From Monoraphidium neglectum (Eukaryota; Chlorophyta; Chlorophyceae; Sphaeropleales; Selenastraceae), in assembly GCF_000611645.1 (NCBI RefSeq), contig NW_014011497.1:1-10373 (forward strand): DNA of 10,373 nucleotides. The letters are read 5' to 3'. A program made the position numbers and the translations under genes. Position 1 is the stretch's first letter. The number at the start of each line of letters is the position of its first letter. The notes below the pieces were generated by a model. The model was not told the origin of the DNA. It ran no database searches and saw only the letters and a program-made list of their open reading frames with translations. Shown here in pieces: positions 7,894 through 10,373 of this stretch.

Positions 7894-8744
7894 GGCCAAT
7901 GGGGCGCGTCAAAAGCGGCTCTGGGAGAGGATTTGTTGCCGCTTGTCTGGCTGTTACGCTGCCAGCTGCTTGGGTGTGCTCAGGCGCCGGCCTGCAGCCG
8001 GTGTTGTCCAGCCGCAATCGGCCTGCAATGATCGGCAAGGGGGCAGTCCAGGGAGCAAAGGGGCGCGGGTGTTGGCGCGGGGGTCATGGGCTGGTGCTGT
8101 GTGCCACGCACAGTTGCTGCGTATGCGCAGGCAGCCTCCATCCCAGCTCTCGCCTCTGCTGTTGGTATCGAGCAAACCCACCACGCGCCCGCGCATCTTG
8201 GCATCGCCGCTCTGACAGCAACCACTGCTTCTTGCTGTACACAACGCCGGCATAAGGCACGCACCTGATAGCCTATATCGTGGCAAAATCTATGGATGAG
8301 ATACACGCCCGGCTCGGGGCGGGCTCTCTGTGCGTGATCGGTGTCGCAAATGCTGAAGCACGATTCCGGAGGGGTTTCGTTGTGCACTACGAATGTGTCT
8401 CAGGTTCAAGAAGCACTGTATTGTACGCCAATAGTCTCCACGAATGATTACGCACTGCACTGCGGCACTGCCTCGCAGGCGGCACGCACCCACCCGCCCC
8501 TCGCGCCCACGGCGTCACTCCACCTCGCATCACGCCGCTGCATGGCTGCCGCCGTCACCACATGCTGCCGCCCAGCAAATGGCTGCCGCCTGCATGGCTG
8601 AACTCACACCACATCATAAGGGGCGACCGCCACCAGGCAGCACCAGCCCAGCACCCCAACACGCGACGGATGACCGCCGCTTGTAGCCGGCCTCATGAGC
8701 AAGCCCTCCCCAGGAGCTTGTCGCCCGGCCGATAACGTGTCAGG
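7894..8744. other. Intergenic and 5' region between PFK and gene B
   Basis: I see no gene with a convincing exon structure on either strand. On the minus strand it contains the presumed promoter and 5' UTR of gene B, including a TATA-like ATATAGG near 8272-8279 and an ATTGG (CCAAT-type) element directly before the gene B start. Open frames here are short and rich in Arg, Pro and Ala, as expected of noncoding GC-rich DNA. Confidence 0.5.
8272..8279 (-). promoter_or_regulatory. TATA-like element upstream of gene B
   Basis: Minus-strand GATATAGG lies about 380 nt upstream of the gene B ATG. A similar element (CATATAGG, 4783-4790) lies about 355 nt upstream of the paralogous gene A, and the sequence just downstream is loosely alike in both (CAGG, GC-rich, then GCCGG.CGT.GTG). 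Shared position and sequence between paralogues is the argument; transcription start data are lacking. Confidence 0.3.
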
Positions 8745-8749
8745 TTACA
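8745..8749 (-). terminator. TGTAA polyadenylation signal for PFK
   Basis: TTACA on the plus strand reads TGTAA on the minus strand, the usual green-algal poly(A) signal. It lies about 490 nt downstream of the PFK stop and is the first TGTAA on that strand after it. Cleavage would be expected some 10-20 nt further on, near 8730. Confidence 0.5.
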
Positions 8750-9237
8750 TATCGTGCCAATGCCCTTCACAGGGGTCAGGAACGCAACTCAAACAATGGC
8801 AGCACCTGGCCGCAGCAAAGGCGGCACGTCGCGTACAGAGCGGCTGCAAGCATTGCTGTGCAACGAGCCCGCAACCACCCATAAACTCAAGCCTGGGCGC
8901 CCGGCGCAAGAGGCAATCATGATACACGCCCGACCAATAAATCAGAGCAACACACGGATGCAAGAAACCCGACAACACAGGTGTGCTCCACAGATTGGCA
9001 CCACGCAGCGAACAAGTGCTGCACCAACCGGTAAGATGGAAGCATCCCGCAGCCGGCCACGGGCCTGCCAACAATCCACATGCTTGCCTGGCGTGCAGGA
9101 GGGCGAAAAGCTAGACCTTGGACTCGCCATGTGCACCCCACCATCTGGCGCCGCATGGCGAACCGTGGCCAGCGAGACGGCTGTCGGCGCCGCCGCGTTC
9201 CTGCCGCCCAGCGGCGGCGCACTGCCCGCTTGGCCCG

Positions 9238-10338
9238 TCACTCAAAGTTGGGCTGGAGGGTGCGGCCAGAGGCCGGGGGTGGGGAGGGGATGGGAGGGGC
9301 GATGAGGGGATTGTACGAGCGCCGGGGCCGGCAGCGGCTGCGGGAGGGTGCGGCAAGGCGGCCCCGGGACTGAAGCCAGCTGCCTGCAGCCAACTTCACG
9401 CCCCCCCCCCCTTGTCGCGATCGCCCCACCCGCGTCGAGCGCTCGCTCGCCGAAGCCCACCAAACAAACGACAACACTCCCAGCCGCCCTCCTCTGCCCG
9501 GCCTTCCGCGCACACGCCAGCGGAGTTCAAGTCCCCGCGCCGCCGCCCTAGCCCAGCCAGGTCGCACTCGCCACTAGCACACACGTGTGCATGCACGGCA
9601 CCCCCAGGTGTGCGCCCCACCCCCTGCCCCCCACCTGGCCTATGCTGGCGCGCAGCCTGTTCCAGGCCTTGCCGCGTGGGTCAATCTTGCGGGGCGCCTG
9701 GATGACCACCGGGATGGGCAGATACACGTAGTGCGTGTTGACCAGGCCTGGGTTTTGGGGGGGGCGCAGCGCAGCAAGGGGCATAGCATTGATTCACAGA
9801 CGATGAGTTGAGATAGATCAATTCCCGTTTGGCACGTGCTTAGCGGCGGCTGGACTGAAGGTGGTTAGGGCCAGGCACTGGCTTGTGCTGAGAGGGTTGG
9901 TTGCAGGGCGCCGAGGGGGGGATCTGACGGCGTGCGACCGTCACACTCGCCGCTGCCGCCGTCCCGTAACGCCGCACAGGATTCGAACCGGGTGGGGGCG
10001 GCGCCTGCTGAGCTGGCGTGCCCCGAGGCCGCCAGGGCTGGAGGGGGGAGGATCTCCCGGGGCCCGGCCGTGTTTGGCAGCCAGACGCGCTGCGCTGCCA
10101 ATATGTTGGTACCCAAGACAAACCCCCGGGAGGATGCGGGGACCCCTCACAGATCATTGCGTTTCTGCACCGGTGCGCAACAGCGCTGAGAAGGCAAGGC
10201 GGCTTGCTGATCGGAGGGTCTGCCCCTGCTGGCGCCTCACCAACGGTGATTCCGGTGTAGCCCGCAAAGGCCGCGTGGACCGCGTTGTGCGCCAGGATCT
10301 TGCAGTAGATGCGGTCGTTGGAAGTCGTGGGGATCGAC
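9238..10338 (-). CDS. PFK: ATP-dependent 6-phosphofructokinase (plant/algal PFK), C-terminal exons only, 5' part outside window
   Basis: PFK phosphorylates fructose 6-phosphate to fructose 1,6-bisphosphate in glycolysis. Three coding exons are visible. 10338-10241 (98 bp) encodes SIPTTSNDRIYCKILAHNAV followed by HAAFAGYTGITV. 9747-9635 (113 bp) encodes LVNTHYVYLPIP and, later, GKAWNRLRASIGQ. 9252-9238 adds only PNFE and the TGA stop. Acceptors are CAG throughout and donors are GTGAGG and GTGGGG. Phases agree: a Gly codon is split G|GC between the first two exons, and the last junction is phase 0. The order (SIPT)..SND..YC..L...AVH..FAGYTG.TVG followed by a short basic tail ending in GQP.F matches the C-terminus of plant and algal PFKs as I know the family. 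The catalytic GGDG/TxD region lies beyond the right edge, so activity and plastid versus cytosolic location cannot be judged. The introns are 493 and 382 bp. PFK family membership is confident; the tiny final coding segment slightly less so. Confidence 0.85.
9401..9411. repeat. Poly(C) run of 11 in the last PFK intron
   Basis: C11 on the plus strand, a G-run on the PFK strand, between the 9634 donor and the 9253 acceptor. It does not touch coding sequence. Confidence 0.9.
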
Positions 10339-10373
10339 CTGGGTTCAGGTAGTATTTGTGTGTGGGCGATGAT

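Noticed and set aside
7132..8031. 299-codon plus-strand ORF, the longest open frame in the window
   Set aside because: It is antisense to exons 1 and 2 and intron 1 of gene B. Its Pro/Arg/Ala-rich composition is typical of shadow frames in GC-rich DNA, and it has no splice or paralogue support.
8754..9305. 183-codon plus-strand ORF antisense to the PFK 3' UTR
   Set aside because: No recognisable motif, no promoter or TGTAA in the right place, and a composition that drifts to Gly/Arg-rich in the GC-rich end, consistent with chance.
9979..9989. GGTTCGAATCC on the minus strand, the consensus of a tRNA T-arm loop, with an AGCTCAGC-like string upstream
   Set aside because: The T-stem does not pair, only about 20 nt separate the D-like and T-like strings, and there is no anticodon arm or acceptor stem. 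It lies inside a PFK intron.

Overview
The window looks like GC-rich nuclear DNA from a green alga (Chlorophyta). Four things point there: genes are split by 120-500 bp GT-AG introns with GTGAGC/GTGCGC-type donors; TGTAA, the green-algal polyadenylation signal, sits downstream of the genes; introns carry long (GT)n tracts; and the one recognisable enzyme is a plant/algal-type ATP-dependent 6-phosphofructokinase (PFK). No prokaryotic operon, RNA gene, transposon or CRISPR array is visible. All exon models were assembled by hand from splice signals, reading phase and paralogue comparison.

Right to left on the minus strand the layout is: the last coding exons of PFK (10338-9238) with a 3' UTR to a TGTAA at 8749-8745; about 850 bp of intergenic and 5' sequence; gene B (7893-5876, 343 aa) with a TGTAA at 5053-5049; about 600 bp of intergenic and 5' sequence; and gene A (4430-2547, 339 aa) with a TGTAA at 2276-2272. 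Genes A and B are tandem paralogues with the same four-exon structure: exons 2 and 3 are 103 and 137 bp in both, with identical phases. Exon 2 differs at 17 synonymous and 5 nonsynonymous codons out of 34, which implies an old duplication kept under purifying selection. I do not recognise the protein family.

On the plus strand, facing gene A tail to tail, is gene C (996-1784, three exons, 157 aa). It is modelled as a plastid-targeted protein with two hydrophobic segments and has a TATA box at 914-920 and a TGTAA at 2322-2326. The 3' ends of A and C would overlap by roughly 80 bp. The first 900 bp hold no well-supported gene, only a small cysteine-rich ORF on the minus strand worth checking.

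The A/B pair is the main novelty candidate: an unassigned, probably lineage-restricted family with a conserved core, three conserved basophilic Ser motifs and a short conserved hydrophobic segment near the C-terminus, next to a glycolytic enzyme gene. A functional link to PFK is not shown by the sequence.
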